Below are positions 28,111 through 38,400 of a stretch of 63,405 nt of DNA, piece by piece; within the stretch, counting starts at the first letter, position 1, and each line of letters starts with the position of its first letter. Position numbers and translations under genes: made by a program. A model generated the notes under the pieces. That model worked only from the letters and a program-made list of their open reading frames with translations. It was not told where the DNA came from and made no database searches. This stretch comes from a virus: IMG/VR virus record IMGVR_UViG_3300030044_000021, positions 1 to 63,405 of that record; one strand, written 5' to 3'.

Positions 28111-29999
28111 TGAATGGAGTAAGTGCATACACCGTAGACTTACTGCCTAATTCCCAGCAAGCTGTGGTTGATTCGGCCATCAATCCTAATTTTTCAAACG
28201 ATTCTACATCTAATGATCCTGAATCATTTGTGAACCAAAGCAGTCCTACTTGGGTTCTAACCTTCATTAGATTTGAGAATAGAGACACTTTTAGAAATAA
28301 TAACAATTCGGCTCTAGAAGTTAAACAAAACGATCCTTTAGTCATTGAAAGTGATTGCATAGCTGTAACAACAGGTATGAATAAAGGCACTTTGACTCCT
28401 TCTATGGAAGCTACATTCAAAGAAACCGATGTCAATTATCTGACCGCTGTAGCCCCAGGTGACTTTGTATTCGTAAACATCCTAAACTGGGAGTCTGATG
28501 CCCGCAGAGTAGCCCAAAATGCCAGAAATGGTTCTCCAATAAATGGACCAGATGATGGTTTTAAGGGTCTTTACAAGATACAAAGAGTCAGTAAAAATAT
28601 TTCTATTAACGAGCAATCGGGCACTAAACAAGTCATCTATAAAATAGATGGTTATGGTTTTACAGAATTTAATAATACCATCTATTTCAATCAAAATCTA
28701 CTGGCATCAGGGTCAGAGTCTAATTTTGGTATCTTCATAAGAAAGCTATCTTCTGATTGGGCTCAGTTGGCTAATAGTAAAGGTTATTTTCAATTACGTG
28801 ATATAGTAGCCCTTCTGATCACCAGTTTTATCGGAAATGGAATAAACACCACAAATTACAGTGATGATTTTAAAGCTTTTTTACCTACAGCCAACACGCA
28901 ATTTTTAATACCTGCTTTGGTAGGCAAGCTAATGGGAATATCTAACGCAAAAGCCGCAAAAGATATCTACAACTACAATTTTGGAGTTCAGGGGTATTCG
29001 GGAAGCAGTAACCAGACAATGGCCCAAGGCTTGAATCCAAAATTCAACTCTAATTTCAGTGGTCCTGGCTTTCATTTTACTCCTACCCAACTGCAGGGTC
29101 TGTCATTTTTCATGCCAGAGTATTGGAATTCCGTAAAAGCTTGGTCCATTCTCAATCAATATACTAATGCACCGCTTAATGAAATTTTTACTTGCTATAA
29201 ATTAGGAACAGATAATAAGATTTACCCTACTGTAGTTTTTAGACAAATTCCGTTCACTACTCAAGATTTTAAAGCTAGAACAAATGTTACCATACCTGTG
29301 ACACAATTTTTAACGATCCCACGCTGGAAAGTGGACTCTGCTTTGGTTTATAGTTACGATATTGGAAGAGACGAGGTGGCTAGAATCAATTTTTATCAGT
29401 ATTATTCCAGAGCTGCCATAAATGACAAACAGGGATCGGGACCGGCCCAAGAAGTGGGTGCTGGTAATTACGCATTTGATTCCGAAGATGTAACCAGAAG
29501 TGGTCTAAGACCGTCAATAGTAAGCAACATGTTCGATCCTTATGTACAAACAGGCCCACTTAGCCCGTCGTGGGCCAAAATTATGGGGGATGCCACCATA
29601 GGTGGTCAGCTCAAATTGAACGGCACCATAGAAATGCTTGGCGTGTCCCAACCAATCTGCATTGGGGATAACTTACAATTTGAAGGCGTTGTGTTTCATA
29701 TAGAAAGCATCATTCATTCTTGTAACATAGACCCAAGTAGCGGTATAAAAAGATTCAAGACTACTTTGAAATTAAGCCAAGGAGTGGCCTTGGATAGTCC
29801 TAGCAGTGTGACACAATACTCTGAAATGACTAATACTAGTGGCTACTTAGACAGACAAAATGACTACAACAATTTGGACCAAATACTGCCTGGGGTATCT
29901 GAATCGCAGGATGTTCTTGATAGAAGCAATAATATTGATATAGATCCTAGCCAAATTAAAAACTTTCCCTTTCCTCAACCCACTGACCCAGAGAGCTGA
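28110..29999 (+). CDS. baseplate hub protein
   Basis: 629 residues. The C-terminal part (GQLKLNGTIEMLG, then GDNLQFEGVVFHIESIIHSC) resembles the OB-like domain of hub proteins such as gp27 and Mu gp44, which forms a trimeric ring around the spike. The N-terminal domain is Asn/Ser-rich and unrecognised. The start at 28110 overlaps the tape-measure stop. It is followed at once by the spike gene, the usual hub-spike order. Confidence 0.65.
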   Translation: MNGVSAYTVDLLPNSQQAVVDSAINPNFSNDSTSNDPESFVNQSSPTWVLTFIRFENRDTFRNNNNSALEVKQNDPLVIESDCIAVTTGMNKGTLTPSMEATFKETDVNYLTAVAPGDFVFVNILNWESDARRVAQNARNGSPINGPDDGFKGLYKIQRVSKNISINEQSGTKQVIYKIDGYGFTEFNNTIYFNQNLLASGSESNFGIFIRKLSSDWAQLANSKGYFQLRDIVALLITSFIGNGINTTNYSDDFKAFLPTANTQFLIPALVGKLMGISNAKAAKDIYNYNFGVQGYSGSSNQTMAQGLNPKFNSNFSGPGFHFTPTQLQGLSFFMPEYWNSVKAWSILNQYTNAPLNEIFTCYKLGTDNKIYPTVVFRQIPFTTQDFKARTNVTIPVTQFLTIPRWKVDSALVYSYDIGRDEVARINFYQYYSRAAINDKQGSGPAQEVGAGNYAFDSEDVTRSGLRPSIVSNMFDPYVQTGPLSPSWAKIMGDATIGGQLKLNGTIEMLGVSQPICIGDNLQFEGVVFHIESIIHSCNIDPSSGIKRFKTTLKLSQGVALDSPSSVTQYSEMTNTSGYLDRQNDYNNLDQILPGVSESQDVLDRSNNIDIDPSQIKNFPFPQPTDPES

Positions 30000-30001
30000 A
30001 A

Positions 30002-30964
30002 ATGAGCAATCATCTTGAAAATGGAACAGTTTTGCCGTTTGGAGTTTTGGGACTAGATGTAGAGTCCGAAACGGCTGCTTTTAATAAATCCTATAAAAAT
30101 ACACAAATGAGAATGGGTGTGGTCCTGAAGTCTTACGCAGTGGGTGATCCCAATAATTTCTCTCGTTTGTCAACCGAATATGATGTACAAGTTTTTGAAC
30201 AAAATGAAAATATTAGCTGCACCAATATTATCTACAGAAACTGTCTTTCATCAGATGGACTGGGTTCTGTAGCTGATTTTTTTGAAAAGAATTTGCGTTA
30301 TCAGATCCAAGACAATAATAAAAATGGTGAAGCAAATACATCAGATCAGAACGGCGCTATAGTTCTTATCCTTTGTTTGGATGGTTTTACTAACAAAGCT
30401 GTTATTCTGGGTGGCTATCCACATCCTGACAGGGATACTACATTAAAAGATACCGATCCTCATCTTGAGGGTGAATATAACGGTGTCAATATAGTAGTCA
30501 ATAGCGATGGTTCTACGGCCCTTACGTGGAATAGCGCTACCGATAATGACGGCAAGGTAATAGACGATTCTCATGGAACCACCGTCCTGGCCATAGATGT
30601 AGACGGGACCTTCACAATTACCAATAATGCAATTATGTTTAAGCTGGACAATACCAATCAAGAAGTCAATGTAACTTCTGCTGGGGATTGGACACTTACC
30701 GTACAAGGCAATATCAATATCACTGCACAAGGCAATACTACGATTACAACTACCGGAAACACTAGCATCACTTCCAGCGGCAATACTGTGATAGACGGGA
30801 CTCTAATAGATTTAGGTGCTAACGCGGTAGAGTCTGTGATTAAGGGTACTTCTTTTATGGCCTATTTTAATACACATACACATGCCACAGTTTTAGGACC
30901 CAGCTCTCCTCCTATAGTTCCTATGCCTCCTAATACATTGAGTACAAAGGTATTTACTGAATGA
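30002..30964 (+). CDS. baseplate spike (gp5/gpV-like)
   Basis: 320 residues. An N-terminal OB-fold-like part contains LILCLDGFTNKAVILGGYPH. A run of beta-helix repeats (QGNINITAQGNTTITTTGNT and following, residues about 232-270) forms a needle-like C-terminal stalk. The end carries HTHATVLGPSSPPIVP, as in gpV and gp45 spikes, where His residues bind an iron ion at the tip. It pierces the outer membrane during infection. No lysozyme domain is present, unlike T4 gp5. Confidence 0.8.
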   Translation: MSNHLENGTVLPFGVLGLDVESETAAFNKSYKNTQMRMGVVLKSYAVGDPNNFSRLSTEYDVQVFEQNENISCTNIIYRNCLSSDGLGSVADFFEKNLRYQIQDNNKNGEANTSDQNGAIVLILCLDGFTNKAVILGGYPHPDRDTTLKDTDPHLEGEYNGVNIVVNSDGSTALTWNSATDNDGKVIDDSHGTTVLAIDVDGTFTITNNAIMFKLDNTNQEVNVTSAGDWTLTVQGNINITAQGNTTITTTGNTSITSSGNTVIDGTLIDLGANAVESVIKGTSFMAYFNTHTHATVLGPSSPPIVPMPPNTLSTKVFTE

Positions 30965-31500
30965 CGTTATCCACTGCTGCTGACTTTAAAAGTCAACTAC
31001 TAGCTTTAAGCCCAACAACTGATCCAGCATCGGGGGCCGCAGCTTTTGTTGGAGCTTTAGCTGGATTCATGAATCAAACACAGGCAGGAAGCACAGGAAG
31101 TCCCGGTATATTTACATTTAATAATGCCGTAATGATTCCCTTAATGCTAGCCATGCTACCAGTACCGGACAATTCTTGGATACCAATTTTTGTCACTAAT
31201 TGGACCACTGCTGTAACCGCTAGTATTATAACTCCCGGCACCGTAATGAACCCTATATGGATAGGATCAGCAAGCTTGGACTCCAACACACTCCCTACGG
31301 CTGCGGCCACAATTATCACAATCCCAGCTGCAACAGCGGCGCTCAGTGCTGGATTAGTGAGCGTTCCCACTGCCAGCGACAAAACACTTCAATTTGCTAC
31401 ATCGATTAGAGACGCTACCCTTGCGTTCACCTTTCTTTGTATTGGTTTAGCGGCCCCACCTGCACTAACCCCTATCCCAATACCTATATCGGCACAATAA
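30961..31500 (+). CDS. conserved baseplate-region protein (179 residues)
   Basis: Ala/Thr/Pro-rich: TAADFKSQLLALSPTTDPAS, AAAFVGALAGFMNQTQAGST, then mildly hydrophobic stretches. Its place between spike and wedge genes suggests a virion component; the sequence itself gives no further clue. It starts in an ATGA overlap with the spike gene. Confidence 0.6.
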   Translation: MTLSTAADFKSQLLALSPTTDPASGAAAFVGALAGFMNQTQAGSTGSPGIFTFNNAVMIPLMLAMLPVPDNSWIPIFVTNWTTAVTASIITPGTVMNPIWIGSASLDSNTLPTAAATIITIPAATAALSAGLVSVPTASDKTLQFATSIRDATLAFTFLCIGLAAPPALTPIPIPISAQ

Positions 31501-31503
31501 TTT

Positions 31504-31767
31504 ATGATAAAACAAAAAAGTCCATTTAAAGGGTTTACCGTAGAAGAAGTACTTAAGATTGAAAGGAATTCTTTTGTCATCCAGCTTGGGAATGACTTTT
31601 ACAATAAGGATGGAAATTTTACATTTAGTGAAAGTCAGGTCAACAAATACTACAATAGTATATTGAATAAAATTCTGTACGCCATCAGCAATGGGACTGA
31701 TAAACAAAAGAGAGACGCGATAAAATGCTTGTCTACTTTTAGGGTTTTTTCGTTACGGATTCAGTGA
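31504..31767 (+). CDS. hypothetical protein in baseplate cluster (87 residues)
   Basis: MIKQKSPFKGFTVEEVLKIE, then FYNKDGNFTFSESQVNKYYN, helical and rich in Asn and Lys. It converges with the minus-strand gene 31753-32112, sharing 15 bases. Function unknown. Confidence 0.55.
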   Translation: MIKQKSPFKGFTVEEVLKIERNSFVIQLGNDFYNKDGNFTFSESQVNKYYNSILNKILYAISNGTDKQKRDAIKCLSTFRVFSLRIQ

Positions 31768-32112
31768 TTCTACTATATACCCATTTTGACAAAGCACTAC
31801 ATAATAGTCTAGTATGTACCTATTTTTGGTGTGCAGATTGTTAGTTTCTTCATAAAGTTCCAGGATTGATTCGACCGCTTCTAGTATATTTTCTACAAAA
31901 CACGCAGTGCTTGGCTTATGCATATGAGGACAGCCCATATTTTTACTTTTGTGATAAGAATATAGTACCTCGCATTCTCTATAAAGCTGGTCGTCGCTTA
32001 GCCACTCCATTATTTCCAATAGATCGTCTACAGTATCCCAACCTTTGTCTTCGGTTTCCATGAGTTTATTGTAAACGTAAGTGATATTTTTAATTTGTTC
32101 TGTAGTTAGCAT
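31753..32112 (-). CDS. hypothetical protein (119 residues)
   Basis: MLTTEQIKNITYVYNKLMET, then VDDLLEIMEWLSDDQLYREC. A helical, acidic protein with a few cysteines and the patch CPHMHKPSTAC. Read from the minus strand after the HExxH gene, with one base between them, so the two form a small operon. Unknown. Confidence 0.6.
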   Translation of the reverse strand: MLTTEQIKNITYVYNKLMETEDKGWDTVDDLLEIMEWLSDDQLYRECEVLYSYHKSKNMGCPHMHKPSTACFVENILEAVESILELYEETNNLHTKNRYILDYYVVLCQNGYIVESLNP

Positions 32113-32113
32113 T

Positions 32114-32683
32114 TTAGTATGGGATACACCTTTGAAACATTTCTTTTAAATAATCGTCGCGATGAATTAAGAAACAGTAATCGTCAAAAATAGCGGGATA
32201 TAGAAGAGATAAAGGGCACTCATCTTTATAATATCCAGGAGTTATGCAGCTTTCCTTCCGGCATTTCTTTTTTTGGTCACTCCTGGCTTCCTCGCTTACT
32301 GGATACGGCACGCCGTCCCCATAGTCGTGGCCTCTGTCACAAAAAGCATGTGTGAGTTCGTGGTACAGAACCATGGTTTTGGACTCGTCAGTTGCATCTT
32401 CCCAATAGTCACTGTCTACGTCTATTTCTCTCCAGTTTCTTCCATAAGTGGTTAGCCCTATCGCATCTCCCATATTAATCCTTTTAAATCCAATAGTTAT
32501 ATCATGTTTAAAAGTTATGCCCTCATTTTTGGCTAGCCTTTTATACTCATCATAGTATGGTTTAGCGGCTGGAGCGACCCCTACGTATTCTGGAGCTTTT
32601 TTAGGTCGATTTTGATGGGAGAGCAAGTGCGCTCCACAAAAAAATCCAATAAAAACAAACACTACGGTAAGAAAATTAGTCAT
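32114..32683 (-). CDS. membrane-anchored HExxH metalloprotease-like protein
   Basis: 189 residues. Hydrophobic N-terminus MTNFLTVVFVFIGFFCGAHL, either a signal peptide or anchor. The zinc motif HELTH at 108-112 is followed by FCDRGHDYGDG, which may supply the third ligand. The C-terminus is Cys-rich. It probably acts in the periplasm or on the envelope; the substrate is unknown. It is read on the minus strand inside the baseplate cluster. I chose the ATG at 32683 with AGG upstream; an in-frame ATG at 32719 gives a less convincing N-terminus. Confidence 0.7.
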   Translation of the reverse strand: MTNFLTVVFVFIGFFCGAHLLSHQNRPKKAPEYVGVAPAAKPYYDEYKRLAKNEGITFKHDITIGFKRINMGDAIGLTTYGRNWREIDVDSDYWEDATDESKTMVLYHELTHAFCDRGHDYGDGVPYPVSEEARSDQKKKCRKESCITPGYYKDECPLSLLYPAIFDDYCFLIHRDDYLKEMFQRCIPY

Positions 32684-32691
32684 ATTACCTA

Positions 32692-32702
32692 TATTTATAT
32701 CA
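32692..32702 (-). promoter_or_regulatory. TGATATAAATA element, T4-late-like
   Basis: TGATATAAATA on the minus strand, ending 8 bases before the ATG at 32683. It contains TATAAATA, the T4 late promoter consensus. The plus-strand AATCTTTA at 32718 lies close on the other side. Confidence 0.4.
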
Positions 32703-32717
32703 TAATCCCTAAACTGC

Positions 32718-32725
32718 AATCTTTA
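32718..32725 (+). promoter_or_regulatory. late-type AATCTTTA element
   Basis: AATCTTTA within CTAAACTGCAATCTTTAG, a 5-bp inverted repeat. It is followed by GAGGG (32731-32735) and the ATG of the LysM-gp25 gene at 32741. Confidence 0.5.
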
Positions 32726-32740
32726 GCTATGAGGGTTTTA

Positions 32741-35389
32741 ATGGGAATTTTTGACAATGGCACTGGAAATTTGGGGTATGGAGACGTTGTAGACAGCTTA
32801 TCTAATGCTGCTAAAAACGGAGCACAGATCATTTCCGGTTTACAAACTGTTAAAAGTCCTAACCCAGTACCTTGGAGTGCAGCGGGTGGATTTCCGGTCA
32901 ATAGTCCATTTTATACTTATGTTGACATAGATCCAAACAGATGGAATCAGCTTTACCCCTACAGACTATTGGTGATCGATACTAGCCAAGGTAATAGGCT
33001 GGTGGGTAACTTTAGTACAAATAGTACCGTTAAAATAGTCACCCCAGTTGGGCAAGGAACTCCCACGTTAATTTTCGAGCCACTAGGCTATAATTGGGTA
33101 TTTAATTTACCCATAACTCCACAACAGATGAGTATTGTTGATCAATTTGCGATAAACACTTCCGCCACCCTAAGAGGAGTGGTAGAAGAGCATAATGGCA
33201 TCAAATTTAAGATGATTAGCGCTTCTGGAACTATGGGTGTGTGGCCCTACAGAGAAAGCGTATCCAAAGCTCCTGGTAGCGCAGGGATTCTGCAATCTGT
33301 ACTAGGTGGAACGATTCAGGCTGCATCAGGATTGATTAGTCAAGTTGTTACTACTGTGAATAGTTTTACGAATAACTATCCAGTTAGTAAACCATCCACG
33401 ATTAGCCCAACCGATTTGGGATCTCAGTTTGGCGGAAGCAGCACTGGCTATTATCAAGCCATGTATCTCCAGCAATTTTTGGAACAATATGCAGAAGCAA
33501 AGAAAGATCCTAAAAACTATGGTTGGCGTTTAGTTTTTGATATCCCTAAGCAAAACCAATCCTTCGTAGTAACTCCAATGCAGTTTACGTGGCAACAGTC
33601 CGTGAACAGACCTATGGAAATTACTTATCAAATGCAGTTCAAGGCTTGGAGAAGAATAAATCTAAACGAAGTTCCGCAAAAACCTTCTCCAGCTCAAGCG
33701 TACACCGTGACTCCAGGTATCTTACAAAGAGTTCTGGCCAGTATCATGGAAGCTAGGCTGATTTGTAGTTCTGCTATAGCGGTTATCGGAGCTGTTAGAT
33801 CAGACGTAGACGGCGTTTTCAATGTATTAAGACAAACAGCTCTCTTTGTAAAAGATGCGCTGGGTGTAATAGCCACCGCTTCTGATCTGCCGTCTAGTAT
33901 TCAGCAAGATTTTGCTTCTGCTACCCAAGCCTACACTGCTCAAAATGCTGCAACGATTCTAGGAGCCGTCACTACTGCTGCTGGTGCTGCCGCTGCAATA
34001 GCTATTAAGTCAGGCTCAAACAGAAATAATGGACTTTCTACCACCGCCGTTTCGGGTGGTGCGCTCGGACCAACAGCAGCTAATGCTCAGCAAGTTAGCA
34101 ATGCTACTTCAGTTACTAATAATCCCAACTCAAATGTTGATTTATTCGATCAAGTTCCCGTTAATGAGTTAGCTTTAAACGCAGCACAACAGAAGAAATT
34201 AAATCAGATTTTATCTAATACGTCATTGACTGTTACTCAACTTAAAAATAACGCCAACGTTCTGTTGACATTAACGGTTCAGTTGAGCGACTACTATGGA
34301 GCTGGCAACGCTCTGTACAACAGCACATATGGACTAACCCCTCCACCTACATTGATTCAGCCCATGACAATCAATCAGTATTTAATTCTTGATGTTCTTT
34401 ATGAAGCTATTCAGGGGATAAATTTTTTAACGGCCACTACTCAAGTAACTGATGTGGCATTGCAAAATTCTTTAGAGTTTATTGCAGGATTAGCTAATCA
34501 ATCCAATATAACTTTCAATATTCCAACATCTAAGGTAATAGTTCCAGTCCCCTATAATGCAAATATTGAACAAATAGCGGCCCGTTATTTGGGAGATGCG
34601 ACTAGATGGTTAGAGATTGCGACTTTGAATAATCTAGAAGAACCGTATATAGATGAAAATGGCTTTCAGTTGACATTGCTCAGCAATGCTATAGGTAGAC
34701 AGGTAATAGTTTCCAGTAACGCAAACCTATATTTGGGGCAAACTGTTATTTTAAAAAGTTCTACTCAGATTCAGGTTGCTAGAAATATTACGAACATTAC
34801 CCCTCTACCCAATGGCAATGGCTATTTGTTAACATTAAACGGAGAACCTAATCTAGGTATTTTTGTAACTGCTGATGGGGCTTATGTACAAGCCTATCTT
34901 CCTAATACAACCAATTCTCAGCAAAAGATTTTCATTCCATCGGATTTGGCCCCCCCGACTTATCCTGGGCAATTGAATATTTTACCACCTTCTGTTGCCG
35001 CTTCCGACCCTTTGACAGGATTGTCGGGAACCGATCTGCTACTTACAGACGACGGCGATTTGGCATTGAATAGCTACGGTGATTTTTTAATTAGTTATGG
35101 GTTGACTAATCTTATCCAAGCATTAAGAATTTTATTTACAACTACTCTGAATTCTTTTCTAATACACCCAGAGTATGGTCTTGGCGTGCAACCAGGAACT
35201 TCCATCAGCGATCTTAATGTTCAAGAATTATTTAAGCAAATAAATAGTCAGGTTACTCAAGATCCGAGGTTCGCGAGCGTTACTTCTTTGCAAATTCAAG
35301 CTAATCCACCTAACCTAACGATATCGTTAGGAGTTTCATTGCCAAATATGCAAGGAACTCTTCCGGTTTCATTCCAGTTGGCTGCTTAA
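32741..35389 (+). CDS. baseplate wedge fusion: LysM-like plus gp25-like domain
   Basis: 882 residues. The N-terminal part has strands including DIDPNRWNQLYPYRLLVID. A LysM-like segment (IVPVPYNANIEQIAARYLGD, then RWLEIATLNNL) lies near residues 600-640. The C-terminal 110 residues match gp25/W: TNLIQALRILFTTTLNSFLI, then PEYGLGVQPG. The LysM-like part probably mediates structural contacts, as in several tail proteins, not peptidoglycan binding. The two functions are usually separate genes. I chose the ATG at 32741 after GAGGG; the open frame extends far upstream but overlaps the minus-strand gene. Confidence 0.75.
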   Translation: MGIFDNGTGNLGYGDVVDSLSNAAKNGAQIISGLQTVKSPNPVPWSAAGGFPVNSPFYTYVDIDPNRWNQLYPYRLLVIDTSQGNRLVGNFSTNSTVKIVTPVGQGTPTLIFEPLGYNWVFNLPITPQQMSIVDQFAINTSATLRGVVEEHNGIKFKMISASGTMGVWPYRESVSKAPGSAGILQSVLGGTIQAASGLISQVVTTVNSFTNNYPVSKPSTISPTDLGSQFGGSSTGYYQAMYLQQFLEQYAEAKKDPKNYGWRLVFDIPKQNQSFVVTPMQFTWQQSVNRPMEITYQMQFKAWRRINLNEVPQKPSPAQAYTVTPGILQRVLASIMEARLICSSAIAVIGAVRSDVDGVFNVLRQTALFVKDALGVIATASDLPSSIQQDFASATQAYTAQNAATILGAVTTAAGAAAAIAIKSGSNRNNGLSTTAVSGGALGPTAANAQQVSNATSVTNNPNSNVDLFDQVPVNELALNAAQQKKLNQILSNTSLTVTQLKNNANVLLTLTVQLSDYYGAGNALYNSTYGLTPPPTLIQPMTINQYLILDVLYEAIQGINFLTATTQVTDVALQNSLEFIAGLANQSNITFNIPTSKVIVPVPYNANIEQIAARYLGDATRWLEIATLNNLEEPYIDENGFQLTLLSNAIGRQVIVSSNANLYLGQTVILKSSTQIQVARNITNITPLPNGNGYLLTLNGEPNLGIFVTADGAYVQAYLPNTTNSQQKIFIPSDLAPPTYPGQLNILPPSVAASDPLTGLSGTDLLLTDDGDLALNSYGDFLISYGLTNLIQALRILFTTTLNSFLIHPEYGLGVQPGTSISDLNVQELFKQINSQVTQDPRFASVTSLQIQANPPNLTISLGVSLPNMQGTLPVSFQLAA

Positions 35390-35394
35390 AGTAA

Positions 35395-35404
35395 TGATAT
35401 ATAA
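35395..35404 (+). promoter_or_regulatory. TGATATATAA element before the gpJ-like gene
   Basis: TGATATATAA, about 22 bases before the ATG at 35427 and followed by an AAGAGGA ribosome site. The identical 10-mer occurs at 56692. Confidence 0.4.
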
Positions 35405-35426
35405 AGGTAAATAAGAGGATATCTAA

Positions 35427-38400
35427 ATGGCAACGACACCTACTCTCCCACAGCCACAGTCATACGATGCAATTTTGGGAGCAATGCTGGCAACATTCGC
35501 TAGTAAGACCGGAATCCCTTCCGTATCAGTTGGGTCCGCCTCCCTTTCACTATTGGAAACCGTGGCTCTTGCTGTTAGTCGTTCAAGCGGTGACGTTTTT
35601 CAGACCATATTGAATGCAAGTATTGATTATGCCACGGGAAATTCGCTTCAAGCCATAGCAGCTGAGTTTGGTATAACTCCCACCATTGAACAACCGGCCA
35701 CTGGGTTCGTAAATGTTACGGACTCTTCCTTCCTAAAAGTTTCAACCTCAGTTTACCCTGGCGCAGCTGCTGTTAACCAAGGATCTGTCATAGTTTATGC
35801 AGGGTCAAATGTAGGTTTTCCCGCAACGGGCAGTATTTATGTTGGTAGAGGAACGAATGACTCAGAAGGCCCACTTCCTTACACCTCCATCGTACCGATT
35901 GGTAACTATTTTCAATTTAATCTTTCAAGTCCTACCCAAAAATTTCATAATGTAAACGAATCCATTATTTTATCGCAGGGAGGTAATCGGATTGTTGGAG
36001 TTAACACCGTAGTTATCGCTCCTTCAAATGGTTTGCAGCCAGATACCCAGTATTCAGTTACACAGCAAGGCGTAATATTAGACGGTGAAGTCACGGTAAA
36101 TAACGTGCCTATCACAGCTCTCGTTCCAGGTGCCAACGGGAATGTCTCTCCTTCTGCTATTAGCACTTTTTCAAGTGCCCCATTTAACGGCGCCGTAGTT
36201 ACAAATTCACTTGCGACTAGCGGCGGAAAAGATCCAGAAACAGCCGATCAGCTCAGAACTCAAATTAAACTAGTTTTATCATCAATTGGACTCGGTACGG
36301 CTACTGCAATTAAAAATTCGCTTATAGGCGCTAGTTCTACAGAAGAATCCGCTACAATTGCATCAGATTCCCTGATTACAAATGCAGATGGATCTTCTAC
36401 GGTATTCATTAATACGGGATCTAGTCTTCCTTATGAAGCTAAGACGGCAGGTGTAGCTATCGAGCACATCATAGATTCCGCTATTGGAGGAGAGGATTAC
36501 TTTCAATTGGCTACAGGCGGTACCCAAGCCCCAGTTGCAAAAGCTTTTTTGCAATCAACAGATGCAAGTCCATTTGCCGTTCTAGGGGGATATGTTCTAG
36601 CGGTAACAGTTGGTGGAGTCACCACTCAACATACATTTTTGACCAGTGACTTCCAGGCTCCTGGTGCTGCTACGGCATACGAAATTTGTGCCTCTATAAA
36701 TGCTGATTTTAATTTGAATTACGAAGCTACTACTGCTGGAAGTGGAGCCTATGTAGTCATAAGAGCGATAGCAGAATCAAATGAAGAAATTCAAATCGCA
36801 ACTCCAGATCCCTCTACCCTCACAGACGCGAATAATTTCTTAGGATTTCCTACAACATTGAATGAGACACTAAGACTTTACAAAAATAGCACACTTCTTA
36901 GCGAAGATGGGAATACGGCCTCTGTGTTTTCTCAGCCACAAGGGTTGTGGTCTAATTCCATCGCCAATGGCGATACCCTGATTGTTTCAGTGGACGGAAC
37001 TGCACCGATCACCTACACTATTTTGGATACCGATTTTATCGCTACTGGTTTATACACCACGGTGAGCCCATCCAATTCGTTGGCTTCGTGGGCAGAAGTT
37101 TTCAATAACAAAATTACAGGCGTAACGGCTACCGTAGTAGGCACAGAAATCGAATTGTCGAGCAATCTCGGCAAGAATAATAGAGCCCAAGTTACTATAG
37201 GTTCCGGTTCTACTTTAGTTACCAAAAGCATGTTCGGTGGTTCCCAAGCCCTGTCTTCTCACGGCGCAGCAGCAGATTATACACTTGACAGAAATACTGC
37301 ACAAATACAATTAGCCACCCCTTTGGTTGCCGGTGACAATCTCGTTGCTGGGAGCACCAATACTAAGGGTACCATAGAAAGCTCTTCTTTTGCAGGCTCT
37401 TCAGTGACCCTTGCTTCCGAAGGATATATCTGGCTTTCTATAGATGAACCCGTAACATTTATTCCTTCTGGGGCTTCTCCTGGAGGACTATTGTCCGTAA
37501 CTGCCAATACGGGTGCGCATACAGTTAGTTACACCTCATCTATAGCAAATTCTTTTTCAAATGTAAATCCCGGAGACTACCTGATCGTCTGGTCCTTGGA
37601 GTTGGACGCCCCCAATAGATTGGAAGGTAGAGTTCATTCTATCTCTACTACCACACTAACTAATGATACTCTGACCGTTCTAGTTACTGCTGCCGAAGCA
37701 GCAGCTGTGGTCCCTCAAACTAACGTTTTGTACAAGGCTGGTTTTGTAATAGTTAGAACGTCCTATGTACCTCAAAAATTCAATGTTCCTGCAGGCACCC
37801 TGACTTTGGATGCTATTGCGGCATATCTACAGCTACAAACCGATTCTTTGAACTTCAGCGTTTATGCAGAGCAGTTCCTATTAATTGGAACTAACACTCT
37901 TAATACGGACGGTTCTGTTACCGTAGTTACTTTCGATAATGTTGGGGGTCAACTAGGCTTTACCGTAGCTCAAACTAGCACTAGTAGCTATCCTATCATA
38001 GCTCATCAAGACACAGCAAGTGCTTATTTGCCTGCTTTCTTCCATAGCAAGATCACATCTGATACCGTTGCCTATCCACCTGATACTTCCCTTACAACAT
38101 TTACGTCTCAAATCAGCGTTGCTGGCAGAGAACCAGACGAAATAGTCACTTTTCTTAACCCATACGGTGGCATAGATGATGAGCAGCCCGATAATGAAGT
38201 GGTTCAAGAAACGGTCATAGCCGGAACATCGATTTCTATTACTTACGATCCAGACGTAAGAAGACTCAGAACTAATGATCGGTATTTCTTGTCCAACCCG
38301 CTGTCATTTGGGAACAATGACTCGTTGGTAGCTATTATTGACAATAACCCAGTCAACAATACGTTCCAGGTACCTCTCTACAGAAGAGCTTTAACCAACA

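Noticed and set aside
32612-32740. N-terminal extension of the LysM-gp25 wedge protein
   Set aside because: It would overlap the minus-strand HExxH gene and its promoter; GAGGG and the late element fix the start at 32741.
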